A DNA stretch of 64,000 bases from Hippophae tibetana (Eukaryota; Streptophyta; Magnoliopsida; Rosales; Elaeagnaceae). The DNA lies in the NCBI GenBank assembly GCA_037013495.1, contig CM072801.1, positions 87,343,816 through 87,407,815 of the forward strand. Direction: 5' to 3'. This document shows positions 9,825-24,600 of the stretch, one piece after another. The notes beneath the pieces are model-generated. The model was not told the DNA's origin. It did no database searches and worked only from the letters and a program-made list of their open reading frames with translations. Each line of letters opens with the position of its first letter. The first letter of the stretch is position 1. The translations under genes and the position numbers were made by a program.

Positions 9825-12800
9825 TAGGATTCCAATTTGTTCATCTTATGTGTATTCTTATTAACTCAATCATTCTTGTTCCTTTGAGTGCTAGGGTTCT
9901 TAGATTTACAGCAAAAGAGATTCGCCTCGATTGAAATCAATGGCTTTGTTGCTGAAAATAGTGTGTCTATCTTCACATATCTATTTTTTGAATTTTATTT
10001 TTAAAAGTTTCTTTCCTTTGATGGTTTTCTGCTTTCTTAAGTCACAAATTACAAAAAGAGAAAGAAATTTTTTCCTTAAAGTCTTGTGTTTTTTTTCCAT
10101 TCTGTTGACATTGTTTTCTACGTTGGATTTCATATCTTTGTTTTCTTTAAAATCTCGGTATCTTTTACTTTTCTTTGTTTTATGTTTTCAACGTTCTTTC
10201 TTCTTGAGAAAAACAATAGACCTAATGCAGTTCATTGTGTAAAAACAAAAAGAATGTATTAATTGGGGTTTTAACTTAAAATTGCTATAACTTTTATTTT
10301 GTGCATCGAAATGACTACTATAATATATAAAATATGATGCTCGTTTCTATTCCTAAGAACGCACGGTAGCAATAGTATATTTCCCCACTTTTTTCAACCC
10401 AAATTTCATGGTTCATACTAAATAATGAGGCTTTAAACTTTGGTCGCACCTTATTTCATTGTAATCTTTTCTTGCCCTTTAGGATGCCAATTTGTTCATC
10501 TTAGGTGTATCCTTAGTAACTCAATCTTTCTTGTTCCTTTGAGTGCTAGGGTTCTTAGATTTACAGCAAAAGAGATTCGCATCGGTTGAAATCAATGGCT
10601 TTGTGGCTGAAAATAGTGTGTCTATCTTCACATATCTATTTTTTGAATTTTATTTTTAAAATTTCTTTCCATTGATGGTTTTCTGCTTTCTTAAGTCACA
10701 AATTACAAAAAAAGAAAGAAATTTTGTCCTTAAAGTCTTGTGTTTTTTTTCCATTCTGTTGACATTGTTTTCTACGTTGGATTTCATATCTTTGTTTTCT
10801 TTAAAATCTCGGTATCTTTTACTTTTCTTTGTTTTATGTTTTCAACGTTCTTTCTTCTTGAGAAAAATAATAGACCTAATGCAGTTCACAGTGTAAAAAC
10901 AAAAAGAATGTATTAATTGGGGTTTTAACTTAAAATTGCTATAACTTTTATATTTGTGCATCGAAATGACTACTATAATATATCAAATATGATGCTCGTT
11001 TCGATTCCTAAGAACGCACGGTAGCAATAGTATATTTCCCCACTTTTGTCAACCCAAATTTCACGGTTCATACTAAATAATGACGCTTTAAACTTTGGTC
11101 GCACCTTATTTCATTGTAATCTTTTCTTGCTCTTTAGGATTCCAATTTGATTATCTTAGGCGTATTCTTAGAAACTCAATCTTTCTTGTTCCTTTGAGTG
11201 CCAGGGTTCGTAGATTTACAGGGAAAGAGATTCGCATCGGTTGGAATCATAGGCTTTGTTGCTGAAAATAGTGTGTCTATCTTCACATATCTATTTTTTG
11301 AATTTTATTTTTAAAAGTTTCTATCCTTTGATGGTTTTCTGCTTTCTTAAGTCACAAATTACAAAAAGAGAAAGAAATTTTGTAAGTAAAGTCTTTTATT
11401 TTTTTTTCCATTCTGTTGACATTGATTTCTAAATTGGATTTCATAACTTTGTTTTCTTTAAAATCTCGGTATCTTTTACTTTTCTTTGTTTTATGTTTTC
11501 AACGTTCTTTCTTCTTGAGAAAAACAATAGACCTAATGCAGTTCACAATGTAAAAACAAAAAGAATGTATTAATTGGGGTTTTAACTTAAAATTGCTATA
11601 ACTTTAATCTGTGCATCAAAATGACTACTATAATATATCAAATATGATGCTCGTTTTGATTCCTAAGAACGCACGGTAGCAATAGTATATTTCCCTACTT
11701 TTGTCAACCCAAATTTCATGGTTCATACTAAATAATGACGCTTTAAACTTTGGTCGCACCTTATTTCATTGTAATCTTTTCTTGCCCTTTAGGATTCCAA
11801 TTTGTTCATCTTAGGCGTATCCTTAGTAACTCAATCTTTCTTGTTCCTTTGAGTGCTAGGGTTCTTAGATTTAAAGCAAAAGAGATTTGCATCGTTTGAA
11901 ATCAATGGCTTTGTTGCTGAAAATAATGTGTCTATCTTCACATATCTATTTTTTGAATTTTATTTTTAAAATTTCTTTCCAATGATGGTTTTCTGCTTTC
12001 TTAAGTCACAAATTACAAAAAGAGAAAGAAATTTTGTCCTTAAAGTGTTGTGTTTTTTTTCCATTCTGTTGACATTGTTTTCTACGTTGGATTTCATATC
12101 TTTGTTTTCTTTAAAATCTCGGTATCTTTTACTTTTCTTTGTTTTATGTTTTCAACGTTCTTTCTTCTTGAGAAAAACAATAGACCTAATGCAGTTCACA
12201 GTGTAAAAACAAAAAGAATGTATTAATTGGGGTTTTAACTTAAAATTGCTATAACTTTTATATTTGTGCATCGAAATGACTACTATAATATATCAAATAT
12301 GATGCTCGTTTCGATTCCTAAGAACGCACGGTAGCAATAGTATATTTCCCCACTTTTGTCAACCCAAATTTCACGGTTCATACTAAATAATGACGCTTTA
12401 AACTTTGGTCGCACCTTATTTCATTGTAATCTTTTCTTGCTCTTTAGGATTCCAATTTGTTTATCTTAGGCGTATTCTTAGTAACTCAATCTTTCTTGTT
12501 CCTTTGAGTGCCAGGGTTCGTAGATTTACAGGGAAAGAGATTCGCATCGGTTGGAATCATAGGCTTTGTTGCTGAAAATAGTGTGTCTATCTTCACATAT
12601 CTATTTTTTGAATTTTATTTTTAAAAGTTTCTATCCTTTGATGGTTTTCTACTTTCTTAAGTCACAAATTACAAAAAGAGAAAGAAATTTTGTAAGTAAA
12701 GTCTTTTATTTTTTTTTCCATTCTGTTGACATTGATTTCTAAATTGGATTTCATAACTTTGTTTTCTTTAAAATCTCGGTATCTTTTACTTTTCTTTGTT

Positions 12801-14411
12801 TTATGTTTTCAACGTTCTTTCTTCTTGAGAAAAACAATAGACCTAATGCAGTTCACAATGTAAAAACAAAAAGAATGTATTAATTGGGGTTTTAACTTAA
12901 AATTGCTATAACTTTAATCTGTGCATCAAAATGACTACTATAATATATCAAATATGATGCTCGTTTCGATTCCTAAGAACGCACGGTAGCAATAGTATAT
13001 TTCCCCACTTTTGTCAACCCAAATTTCACGGTTCATACTAAATAATGACGCTTTAAACTTTGGTCGCACCTTATTTCATTGTAATCTTTTCTTGCCCTTT
13101 AGGATTCCAATTTGTTCATCTTAGGTGTATTCTTATTAACTCAATCATTCTTGTTCCTTTGAGTGCTAGGGTTCTTAGATTTACAGCAAAAGAGATTCGC
13201 CTCGATTGAAATCAATGGCTTTGTTGCTGAAAATAGTGTGTCTATCTTCACATATCTATTTTTTGAATTTTATTTTTAAAAGTTTCTTTCCTTTGATGGT
13301 TTTCTGCTTTCTTAAGTCACAAATTACAAAAAGAGAAAGAAATTTTGTCCTTAAAGTCTTGTGTTTTTTTTCCATTCTGTTGACATTGTTTTCTACGTTG
13401 GATTTCATATCTTTGTTTTCTTTAAAATCTCGGTATCTTTTACTTTTCTTTGTTTTATGTTTTCAACGTTCTTTCTTCTTGAGAAAAATAATAGACCTAA
13501 TGCAGTTCACAGTGTAAAAACAAAAAGAATGTATTAATTGGGGTTTTAACTTAAAATTGCTATAACTTTTATATTTGTGCATCGAAATGACTACTATAAT
13601 ATATCAAATATGATGCTCGTTTCTATTCCTAAGAACGCACGGTAGCAATAGTATATTTCCCCACTTTTGTCAACCCAAATTTCACGGTTCATACTAAATA
13701 ATGACGCTTTAAACTTTGGTCGCACCTTATTTCATTGTAATCTTTTCTTGCTCTTTAGGATTCCAATTTGATTATCTTAGGCGTATTCTTAGAAACTCAA
13801 TCTTTCTTGTTCCTTTGAGTGCCAGGGTTCGTAGATTTACAGGGAAAGAGATTCGCATCGGTTGGAATCATAGGCTTTGTGGCTGAAAATAGTGTGTCTA
13901 TCTTCACATATCTATTTTTTGAATTTTATTTTTAAAAGTTTCTATCCTTTGATGGTTTTCTGCTTTCTTAAGTCACAAATTACAAAAAGAGAAAGAAATT
14001 TTGTAAGTAAAGTCTTTTATTTTTTTTTTCCATTCTGTTGACATTGATTTCTAAATTGGATTTCATAACTTTGTTTTCTTTAAAATCTCGGTATCTTTTA
14101 CTTTTCTTTGTTTTATGTTTTCAACGTTGTTTCTTCTTGAGAAAAACAATAGACCTAATGCAGTTCACAATGTAAAAACAAAAAGAATGTATTAATTGGG
14201 GTTTTAACTTAAAATTGCTATAACTTTAATCTGTGCATCAAAATGACTACTATAATATATCAAATATGATGCTCGTTTCGATTCCTAAGAACGAACGGTA
14301 GCAATAGTATATTTCCCCACTTTTGTCAACCCAAATTTCACGGTTCATACTAAATAATGACGCTTTAAACTTTGGTCGCACCTTATTTCATTGTAATCTT
14401 TTCTTGCCCTT
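9825..14411. repeat. Heptamer higher-order repeat, copy 1 (types A-G)
   Basis: Seven monomers M16-M22 start at 9825, 10480, 11135, 11790, 12445, 13100 and 13756. Type A has TTCATTGTG and ATATATAAAATATG. B has GGATGCC and AAAAAAAGAAAG. C has GATTATCTTAGGCG with TCGTTTTGATTCC. D has TTAAAGCAAAAGAGATTTGC. E has GTTTATCTTAGGCG with TTTTCTACTTTC. F has TCGCCTCG with AAAATAATAG. G has GATTATC with TTTGTGGCTG and AACGTTGTTTC. Types C, E and G are class 2 and carry TTTTGTAAGTAAAGTC. A, B, D and F are class 1. The order 1-1-2-1-2-1-2 suggests that the heptamer grew from an older class 1/class 2 dimer. Confidence 0.9.
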
Positions 14412-17400
14412 TAGGATTCCAATTTGTTCATCTTAGGTGTATTCTTATTAACTCAATCATTCTTGTTCCTTTGAGTGCTAGGGTTCTTAGATTTACAGCA
14501 AAAGAGATTCGCCTCGATTGAAATCAATGGCTTTGTTGCTGAAAATAGTGTGTCTATCTTCACATATCTATTTTTTGAATTTTATTTTTAAAAGTTTCTT
14601 TCCTTTGATGGTTTTCTGCTTTCTTAAGTCACAAATTACAAAAAGAGAAAGAAATTTTTTCCTTAAAGTCTTGTGTTTTTTTTCCATTCTGTTGACATTG
14701 TTTTCTACGTTGGATTTCATATCTTTGTTTTCTTTAAAATCTCGGTATCTTTTACTTTTCTTTGTTTTATGTTTTCAACGTTCTTTCTTCTTGAGAAAAA
14801 CAATAGACCTAATGCAGTTCATTGTGTAAAAACAAAAAGAATGTATTAATTGGGGTTTTAACTTAAAATTGCTATAACTTTTATTTTGTGCATCGAAATG
14901 ACTACTATAATATATAAAATATGATGCTCGTTTCTATTCCTAAGAACGCACGGTAGCAATAGTATATTTCCCCACTTTTTTCAACCCAAATTTCATGGTT
15001 CATACTAAATAATGACGCTTTAAACTTTGGTCGCACCTTATTTCATTGTAATCTTTTCTTGCCCTTTAGGATGCCAATTTGTTCATCTTAGGTGTATCCT
15101 TAGTAACTCAATCTTTCTTGTTCCTTTGAGTGCTAGGGTTCTTAGATTTACAGCAAAAGAGATTCGCATCGGTTGAAATCAATGGCTTTGTGGCTGAAAA
15201 TAGTGTGTCTATCTTCACATATCTATTTTTTGAATTTTATTTTTAAAATTTCTTTCCATTGATGGTTTTCTGCTTTCTTAAGTCACAAATTACAAAAAAA
15301 GAAAGAAATTTTGTCCTTAAAGTCTTGTGTTTTTTTTCCATTCTGTTGACATTGTTTTCTACGTTGGATTTCATATCTTTGTTTTCTTTAAAATCTCGGT
15401 ATCTTTTACTTTTCTTTGTTTTATGTTTTCAACGTTCTTTCTTCTTGAGAAAAATAATAGACCTAATGCAGTTCACAGTGTAAAAACAAAAAGAATGTAT
15501 TAATTGGGGTTTTAACTTAAAATTGCTATAACTTTTATATTTGTGCATCGAAATGACTACTATAATATATCAAATATGATGCTCGTTTCGATTCCTAAGA
15601 ACGCACGGTAGCAATAGTATATTTCCCCACTTTTGTCAACCCAAATTTCACGGTTCATACTAAATAATGACGCTTTAAACTTTGGTCGCACCTTATTTCA
15701 TTGTAATCTTTTCTTGCTCTTTAGGATTCCAATTTGATTATCTTAGGCGTATTCTTAGAAACTCAATCTTTCTTGTTCCTTTGAGTGCCAGGGTTCGTAG
15801 ATTTACAGGGAAAGAGATTCGCATCGGTTGGAATCATAGGCTTTGTTGCTGAAAATAGTGTGTCTATCTTCACATATCTATTTTTTGAATTTTATTTTTA
15901 AAAGTTTCTATCCTTTGATGGTTTTCTGCTTTCTTAAGTCACAAATTACAAAAAGAGAAAGAAATTTTGTAAGTAAAGTCTTTTATTTTTTTTTTCCATT
16001 CTGTTGACATTGATTTCTAAATTGGATTTCATAACTTTGTTTTCTTTAAAATCTCGGTATCTTTTACTTTTCTTTGTTTTATGTTTTCAACGTTCTTTCT
16101 TCTTGAGAAAAACAATAGACCAAATGCAGTTCACAATGTAAAAACAAAAAGAATGTATTAATTGGGGTTTTAACTTAAAATTGCTATAACTTTAATCTGT
16201 GCATCAAAATGACTACTATAATATATCAAATATGATGCTCGTTTTGATTCCTAAGAACGCACGGCAGCAATAGTATATTTCCCTACTTTTGTCAACCCAA
16301 ATTTCATGGTTCATACTAAATAATGACGCTTTAAACTTTGGTCGCACCTTATTTCATTGTAATCTTTTCTTGCCCTTTAGGATTCCAATTTGTTCATCTT
16401 AGGCGTATCCTTAGTAACTCAATCTTTCTTGTTCCTTTGAGTGCTAGGGTTCTTAGATTTAAAGCAAAAGAGATTTGCATCGTTTGAAATCAATGGCTTT
16501 GTTGCTGAAAATAATGTGTCTATCTTCACATATCTATTTTTTGAATTTTATTTTTAAAATTTCTTTCCAATGATGGTTTTCTGCTTTCTTAAGTCACAAA
16601 TTACAAAAAGAGAAAGAAATTTTGTCCTTAAAGTGTTGTGTTTTTTTTCCATTCTGTTGACATTGTTTTCTACGTTGGATTTCATATCTTTGTTTTCTTT
16701 AAAATCTCGGTATCTTTTACTTTTCTTTGTTTTATGTTTTCAACGTTCTTTCTTCTTGAGAAAAACAATAGACCTAATGCAGTTCACAGTGTAAAAACAA
16801 AAAGAATGTATTAATTGGGGTTTTAACTTAAAATTGCTATAACTTTTATATTTGTGCATCGAAATGACTACTATAATATATCAAATATGATGCTCGTTTC
16901 GATTCCTAAGAACGCACGGTAGCAATAGTATATTTCCCCACTTTTGTCAACCCAAATTTCACGGTTCATACTAAATAATGACGCTTTAAACTTTGGTCGC
17001 ACCTTATTTCATTGTAATCTTTTCTTGCTCTTTAGGATTCCAATTTGTTTATCTTAGGCGTATTCTTAGTAACTCAATCTTTCTTGTTCCTTTGAGTGCC
17101 AGGGTTCGTAGATTTACAGGGAAAGAGATTCGCATCGGTTGGAATCATAGGCTTTGTTGCTGAAAATAGTGTGTCTATCTTCACATATCTATTTTTTGAA
17201 TTTTATTTTTAAAAGTTTCTATCCTTTGATGGTTTTCTACTTTCTTAAGTCACAAATTACAAAAAGAGAAAGAAATTTTGTAAGTAAAGTCTTTTATTTT
17301 TTTTTCCATTCTGTTGACATTGATTTCTAAATTGGATTTCATAACTTTGTTTTCTTTAAAATCTCGGTATCTTTTACTTTTCTTTGTTTTATGTTTTCAA

Positions 17401-18999
17401 CGTTCTTTCTTCTTGAGAAAAACAATAGACCTAATGCAGTTCACAATGTAAAAACAAAAAGAATGTATTAATTGGGGTTTTAACTTAAAATTGCTATAAC
17501 TTTAATCTGTGCATCAAAATGACTACTATAATATATCAAATATGATGCTCGTTTCGATTCCTAAGAACGCACGGTAGCAATAGTATATTTCCCCACTTTT
17601 GTCAACCCAAATTTCACGGTTCATACTAAATAATGACGCTTTAAACTTTGGTCGCACCTTATTTCATTGTAATCTTTTCTTGCCCTTTAGGATTCCAATT
17701 TGTTCATCTTAGGTGTATTCTTATTAACTCAATCATTCTTGTTCCTTTGAGTGCTAGGGTTCTTAGATTTACAGCAAAAGAGATTCGCCTCGATTGAAAT
17801 CAATGGCTTTGTTGCTGAAAATAGTGTGTCTATCTTCACATATCTATTTTTTGAATTTTATTTTTAAAAGTTTCTTTCCTTTGATGGTTTTCTGCTTTCT
17901 TAAGTCACAAATTACAAAAAGAGAAAGAAATTTTGTCCTTAAAGTCTTGTGTTTTTTTTCCATTCTGTTGACATTGTTTTCTACGTTGGATTTCATATCT
18001 TCGTTTTCTTTAAAATCTCGGTATCTTTTACTTTTCTTTGTTTTATGTTTTCAACGTTCTTTCTTCTTGAGAAAAATAATAGACCTAATGCAGTTCACAG
18101 TGTAAAAACAAAAAGAATGTATTAATTGGGGTTTTAACTTAAAATTGCTATAACTTTTATATTTGTGCATCGAAATGACTACTATAATATATCAAATATG
18201 ATGCTCGTTTCTATTCCTAAGAACGCACGGTAGCAATAGTATATTTCCCCACTTTTGTCAACCCAAATTTCACGGTTCATACTAAATAATGACGCTTTAA
18301 ACTTTGGTCGCACCTTATTTCATTGTAATCTTTTCTTGCTCTTTAGGATTCCAATTTGATTATCTTAGGCGTATTCTTAGAAACTCAATCTTTCTTGTTC
18401 CTTTGAGTGCCAGGGTTCGTAGATTTACAGGGAAAGAGATTCGCATCGGTTGGAATCATAGGCTTTGTGGCTGAAAATAGTGTGTCTATCTTCACATATC
18501 TATTTTTTGAATTTTATTTTTAAAAGTTTCTATCCTTTGATGGTTTTCTGCTTTCTTAAGTCACAAATTACAAAAAGAGAAAGAAATTTTGTAAGTAAAG
18601 TCTTTTATTTTTTTTTTCCATTCTGTTGACATTGATTTCTAAATTGGATTTCATAACTTTGTTTTCTTTAAAATCTCGGTATCTTTTACTTTTCTTTGTT
18701 TTATGTTTTCAACGTTGTTTCTTCTTGAGAAAAACAATAGACCTAATGCAGTTCACAATGTAAAAACAAAAAGAATCTATTAATTGGGGTTTTAACTTAA
18801 AATTGCTATAACTTTAATCTGTGCATCAAAATGACTACTATAATATATCAAATATGATGCTCGTTTTGATTCCTAAGAACGCACGGTAGCAATAGTATAT
18901 TTCCCTACTTTTGTCAACCCAAATTTCATGGTTCATACTAAATAATGACGCTTTAAACTTTGGTCGCACCTTATTTCATTGTAATCTTTTCTTGCCCTT
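14412..18999. repeat. Heptamer higher-order repeat, copy 2 (A-G)
   Basis: Monomers M23-M29 (starts 14412, 15067, 15722, 16378, 17033, 17688, 18344) repeat types A to G of the preceding 4,587 bp almost base for base, at an offset of 4,587-4,588 bp. Only scattered substitutions were seen, such as GACGCTT against GAGGCTT in A and one F position changing TTTG to TTCG at about 18001. The final monomer M29 has a G head (AACGTTGTTTC) but a C tail (TCGTTTTGATTCC, CCCTACTTTTG, CATGGTTC). The copy therefore ends in a hybrid. Confidence 0.9.
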
Positions 19000-21621
19000 T
19001 AGGATTCCAATTTGTTCATCTTAGGCGTATCCTTAGTAACTCATTCTTTCTTGTTCCTTTGAGTGCTAGGGTTCTTAGATTTAAAGCAAAAGAGATTTGC
19101 ATCGTTTGAAATCAATGGCTTTGTTGCTGAAAATAATGTGTCTATCTTCACATATCTATTTTTTGAATTTTATTTTTAAAATTTCTTTCCAATGATGGTT
19201 TTCTGCTTTCTTAAGTCACAAATTACAAAAAGAGAAAGAAATTTTGTCCTTAAAGTGTTGTGTTTTTTTTCCATTCTGTTGACATTGTTTTCTACGTTGG
19301 ATTTCATATCTTTGTTTTCTTTAAAATCTCGGTATCTTTTACTTTTCTTTGTTTTATGTTTTCAACGTTCTTTCTTCTTGAGAAAAACAATAGACCTAAT
19401 GCAGTTCACAGTGTAAAAACAAAAAGAATGTATTAATTGGGGTTTTAACTTAAAATTGCTATAACTTTTATATTTGTGCATCGAAATGACTACTATAATA
19501 TATCAAATATGATGCTCGTTTCGATTCCTAAGAACGCACGGTAGCAATAGTATATTTCCCCACTTTTGTCAACCCAAATTTCACGGTTCATACTAAATAA
19601 TGACGCTTTAAACTTTGGTCGCACCTTATTTCATTGTAATCTTTTCTTGCTCTTTAGGATTCCAATTTGTTTATCTTAGGCGTATTCTTAGTAACTCAAT
19701 CTTTCTTGTTCCTTTGAGTGCCAGGGTTCGTAGATTTACAGGGAAAGAGATTCGCATCGGTTGGAATCATAGGCTTTGTTGCTGAAAATAGTGTGTCTAT
19801 CTTCACATATCTATTTTTTGAATTTTATTTTTAAAAGTTTCTATCCTTTGATGGTTTTCTACTTTCTTAAGTCACAAATTACAAAAAGAGAAAGAAATTT
19901 TGTAAGTAAAGTCTTTTATTTTTTTTTCCATTCTGTTGACATTGATTTCTAAATTGGATTTCATAACTTTGTTTTCTTTAAAATCTCGGTATCTTTTACT
20001 TTTCTTTGTTTTATGTTTTCAACGTTCTTTCTTCTTGAGAAAAACAATAGACCTAATGCAGTTCACAATGTAAAAACAAAAAGAATCTATTAATTGGGGT
20101 TTTAACTTAAAATTGCTATAACTTTAATCTGTGCATCAAAATGACTACTATAATATATCAAATATGATGCTCGTTTCGATTCCTAAGAACGCACGGTAGC
20201 AATAGTATATTTCCCCACTTTTGTCAACCCAAATTTCACGGTTCATACTAAATAATGACGCTTTAAACTTTGGTCGCACCTTATTTCATTGTAATCTTTT
20301 CTTGCCCTTTAGGATTCCAATTTGTTCATCTTAGGTGTATTCTTATTAACTCAATCATTCTTGTTCCTTTGAGTGCTAGGGTTCTTAGATTTACAGCAAA
20401 AGAGATTCGCCTCGATTGAAATCAATGGCTTTGTTGCTGAAAATAGTGTGTCTATCTTCACATATCTATTTTTTGAATTTTATTTTTAAAAGTTTCTTTC
20501 CTTTGATGGTTTTCTGCTTTCTTAAGTCACAAATTACAAAAAGAGAAAGAAATTTTGTCCTTAAAGTCTTGTGTTTTTTTTCCATTCTGTTGACATTGTT
20601 TTCTACGTTGGATTTCATATCTTTGTTTTCTTTAAAATCTCGGTATCTTTTACTTTTCTTTGTTTTATGTTTTCAACGTTCTTTCTTCTTGAGAAAAATA
20701 ATAGACCTAATGCAGTTCACAGTGTAAAAACAAAAAGAATGTATTAATTGGGGTTTTAACTTAAAATTGCTATAACTTTTATATTTGTGCATCGAAATGA
20801 CTACTATAATATATCAAATATGATGCTCGTTTCTATTCCTAAGAACGCACGGTAGCAATAGTATATTTCCCCACTTTTGTCAACCCAAATTTCACGGTTC
20901 ATACTAAATAATGACGCTTTAAACTTTGGTCGCACCTTATTTCATTGTAATCTTTTCTTGCTCTTTAGGATTCCAATTTGATTATCTTAGGCGTATTCTT
21001 AGAAACTCAATCTTTCTTGTTCCTTTGAGTGCCAGGGTTCGTAGATTTACAGGGAAAGAGATTCGCATCGGTTGGAATCATAGGCTTTGTGGCTGAAAAT
21101 AGTGTGTCTATCTTCACATATCTATTTTTTGAATTTTATTTTTAAAAGTTTCTATCCTTTGATGGTTTTCTGCTTTCTTAAGTCACAAATTACAAAAAGA
21201 GAAAGAAATTTTGTAAGTAAAGTCTTTTATTTTTTTTTTCCATTCTGTTGACATTGATTTCTAAATTGGATTTCATAACTTTGTTTTCTTTAAAATCTCG
21301 GTATCTTTTACTTTTCTTTGTTTTATGTTTTCAACGTTGTTTCTTCTTGAGAAAAACAATAGACCTAATGCAGTTCACAATGTAAAAACAAAAAGAATGT
21401 ATTAATTGGGGTTTTAACTTAAAATTGCTATAACTTTAATCTGTGCATCAAAATGACTACTATAATATATCAAATATGATGCTCGTTTCGATTCCTAAGA
21501 ACGCACGGTAGCAATAGTATATTTCCCCACTTTTGTCAACCCAAATTTCACGGTTCATACTAAATAATGACGCTTTAAACTTTGGTCGCACCTTATTTCA
21601 TTGTAATCTTTTCTTGCCCTT
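19000..21621. repeat. Partial heptamer copy: D-E-F-G only (2,622 bp)
   Basis: Monomers M30-M33 (19000, 19655, 20310, 20966) match types D, E, F and G at an offset of 2,622 bp from M26-M29. Types A, B and C are absent from this copy. The jump G to D is made inside M29, whose tail is of type C, the type that normally precedes D. This is the product expected from an out-of-register crossover between G and C monomers. M33 ends with a normal G tail and is followed by a type A monomer, so the heptamer order resumes. Confidence 0.88.
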
Positions 21622-24600
21622 TAGGATTCCAATTTGTTCATCTTAGGTGTATTCTTATTAACTCAATCATTCTTGTTCCTTTGAGTGCTAGGGTTCTTAG
21701 ATTTACAGCAAAAGAGATTCGCCTCGATTGAAATCAATGGCTTTGTTGCTGAAAATAGTGTGTCTATCTTCACATATCTATTTTTTGAATTTTATTTTTA
21801 AAAGTTTCTTTCCTTTGATGGTTTTCTGCTTTCTTAAGTCACAAATTACAAAAAGAGAAAGAAATTTTGTCCTTAAAGTCTTGTGTTTTTTTTCCATTCT
21901 GTTGACATTGTTTTCTACGTTGGATTTCATATCTTTGTTTTCTTTAAAATCTCGGTATCTTTTACTTTTCTTTGTTTTATGTTTTCAACGTTCTTTCTTC
22001 TTGAGAAAAACAATAGACCTAATGCAGTTCATTGTGTAAAAACAAAAAGAATGTATTAATTGGGGTTTTAACTTAAAATTACTATAACTTTTATTTTGTG
22101 CATCGAAATGACTACTATAATATATCAAATATGATGCTCGTTTCTATTCCTAAGAACGCACGGTAGCAATAGTATATTTCCCCACTTTTGTCAACCCAAA
22201 TTTCATGGTTCATACTAAATAATGAGGCTTTAAACTTTGGTCGCACCTTATTTCATTGTAATCTTTTCTTGCCCTTTAGGATGCCAATTTGTTCATCTTA
22301 GGTGTATCCTTAGTAACTCAATCTTTCTTGTTCCTTTGAGTGCTAGGGTTCTTAGATTTACAGCAAAAGAGATTCGCATCGGTTGAAATCAATGGCTTTG
22401 TGGCTGAAAATAGTGTGTCTATCTTCACATATCTATTTTTTGAATTTTATTTTTAAAATTTCTTTCCATTGATGGTTTTCTGCTTTCTTAAGTCACAAAT
22501 TACAAAAAAAGAAAGAAATTTTGTCCTTAAAGTGTTGTGTTTTTTTTCCATTCTGTTGACATTGTTTTCTACGTTGGATTTCATATCTTTGTTTTCTTTA
22601 AAATCTCGGTATCTTTTACTTTTCTTTGTTTTATGTTTTCAACGTTCTTTCTTCTTGAGAAAAACAATAGACCTAATGCAGTTCACAGTGTAAAAACAAA
22701 AAGAATGTATTAATTGGGGTTTTAACTTAAAATTGCTATAACTTTTATATTTGTGCATCGAAATGACTACTATAATATATCAAATATGATGCTCGTTTCG
22801 ATTCCTAAGAACGCACGGTAGCAATAGTATATTTCCCCACTTTTGTCAACCCAAATTTCACGGTTCATACTAAATAATGACGCTTTAAACTTTAGTCGCA
22901 CCTTATTTCATTGTAATCTTTTCTTGCTCTTTAGGATTCCAATTTGATTATCTTAGGCGTATTCTTAGAAACTCAATCTTTCTTGTTCCTTTGAGTGCCA
23001 GGGTTCGTAGATTTACAGGGAAAGAGATTCGCATCGGTTGGAATCATAGGCTTTGTTGCTGAAAATAGTGTGTCTATCTTCACATATCTATTTTTTGAAT
23101 TTTATTTTTAAAAGTTTCTATCCTTTGATGGTTTTCTGCTTTCTTAAGTCACAAATTACAAAAAGAGAAAGAAATTTTGTAAGTAAAGTCTTTTATTTTT
23201 TTTTTCCATTCTGTTGACATTGATTTCTAAATTAGATTTCATAACTTTGTTTTCTTTAAAATCTCGGTATCTTTTACTTTTCTTTGTTTTATGTTTTCAA
23301 CGTTCTTTCTTCTTGAGAAAAACAATAGACCTAATGCAGTTCACAATGTAAAAACAAAAAGAATGTATTAATTGGGGTTTTAACTTAAAATTGCTATAAC
23401 TTTAATCTGTGCATCAAAATGACTACTATAATATATCAAATATGATGCTCGTTTCGATTCCTAAGAACGCACGGTAGCAATAGTATATTTCCCTACTTTT
23501 GTCAACCCAAATTTCATGGTTCATACTAAATAATGACGCTTTAAACTTTGGTCGCACCTTATTTAATTGTAATCTTTTCTTGCCCTTTAGGATTCCAATT
23601 TGTTCATCTTAGGCGTATCCTTAGTAACTCAATCTTTCTTGTTCCTTTGAGTGCTAGGGTTCTTAGATTTAAAGCAAAAGAGATTTGCATCGTTTGAAAT
23701 CAATGGCTTTGTTGCTGAAAATAATGTGTCTATCTTCACATATCTATTTTTTGAATTTTATTTTTAAAATTTCTTTCCAATGATGGTTTTCTGCTTTCTT
23801 AAGTCACAAATTACAAAAAGAGAAAGAAATTTTGTCCTTAAAGTCTTGTGTTTTTTTTCCATTCTGTTGACATTGTTTTCTACGTTGGATTTCATATCTT
23901 TGTTTTCTTTAAAATCTCGGTATCTTTTACTTTTCTTTGTTTTATGTTTTCAACGTTCTTTCTTCTTGAGAAAAACAATAGACCTAATGCAGTTCACAGT
24001 GTAAAAACAAAAAGAATGTATTAATTGGGGTTTTAACTTAAAATTGCTATAACTTTTATATTTGTGCATCGAAATGACTACTATAATATATCAAATATGA
24101 TGCTCGTTTTGATTCCTAAGAACGCACGGTAGCAATAGTATATTTCCCCACTTTTGTCAACCCAAATTTCACGGTTCATACTAAATAATGACGCTTTAAA
24201 CTTTGGTCGCACCTTATTTCATTGTAATCTTTTCTTGCTCTTTAGGATTCCAATTTGTTTATCTTAGGCGTATTCTTAGTAACTCAATCTTTCTTGTTCC
24301 TTTGAGTGCCAGGGTTCGTAGATTTACAGGGAAAGAGATTCGCATCGGTTGGAATCATAGGCTTTGTTGCTGAAAATAGTGTGTCTATCTTCACATATCT
24401 ATTTTTTGAATTTTATTTTTAAAAGTTTCTTTCCTTTGATGGTTTTCTGCTTTCTTTAGTCACAAATTACAAAAAGAGAAAGAAATTTTCTCCTTAAAGT
24501 CTTTTGTTTTTTTTTCCATTCTGTTGACATTTTTTTCTACGTTGGATTTCATATCTTTGTTTTCTTAAAAATCTTGGTATCTTTTACTTTTTTTTATGTT

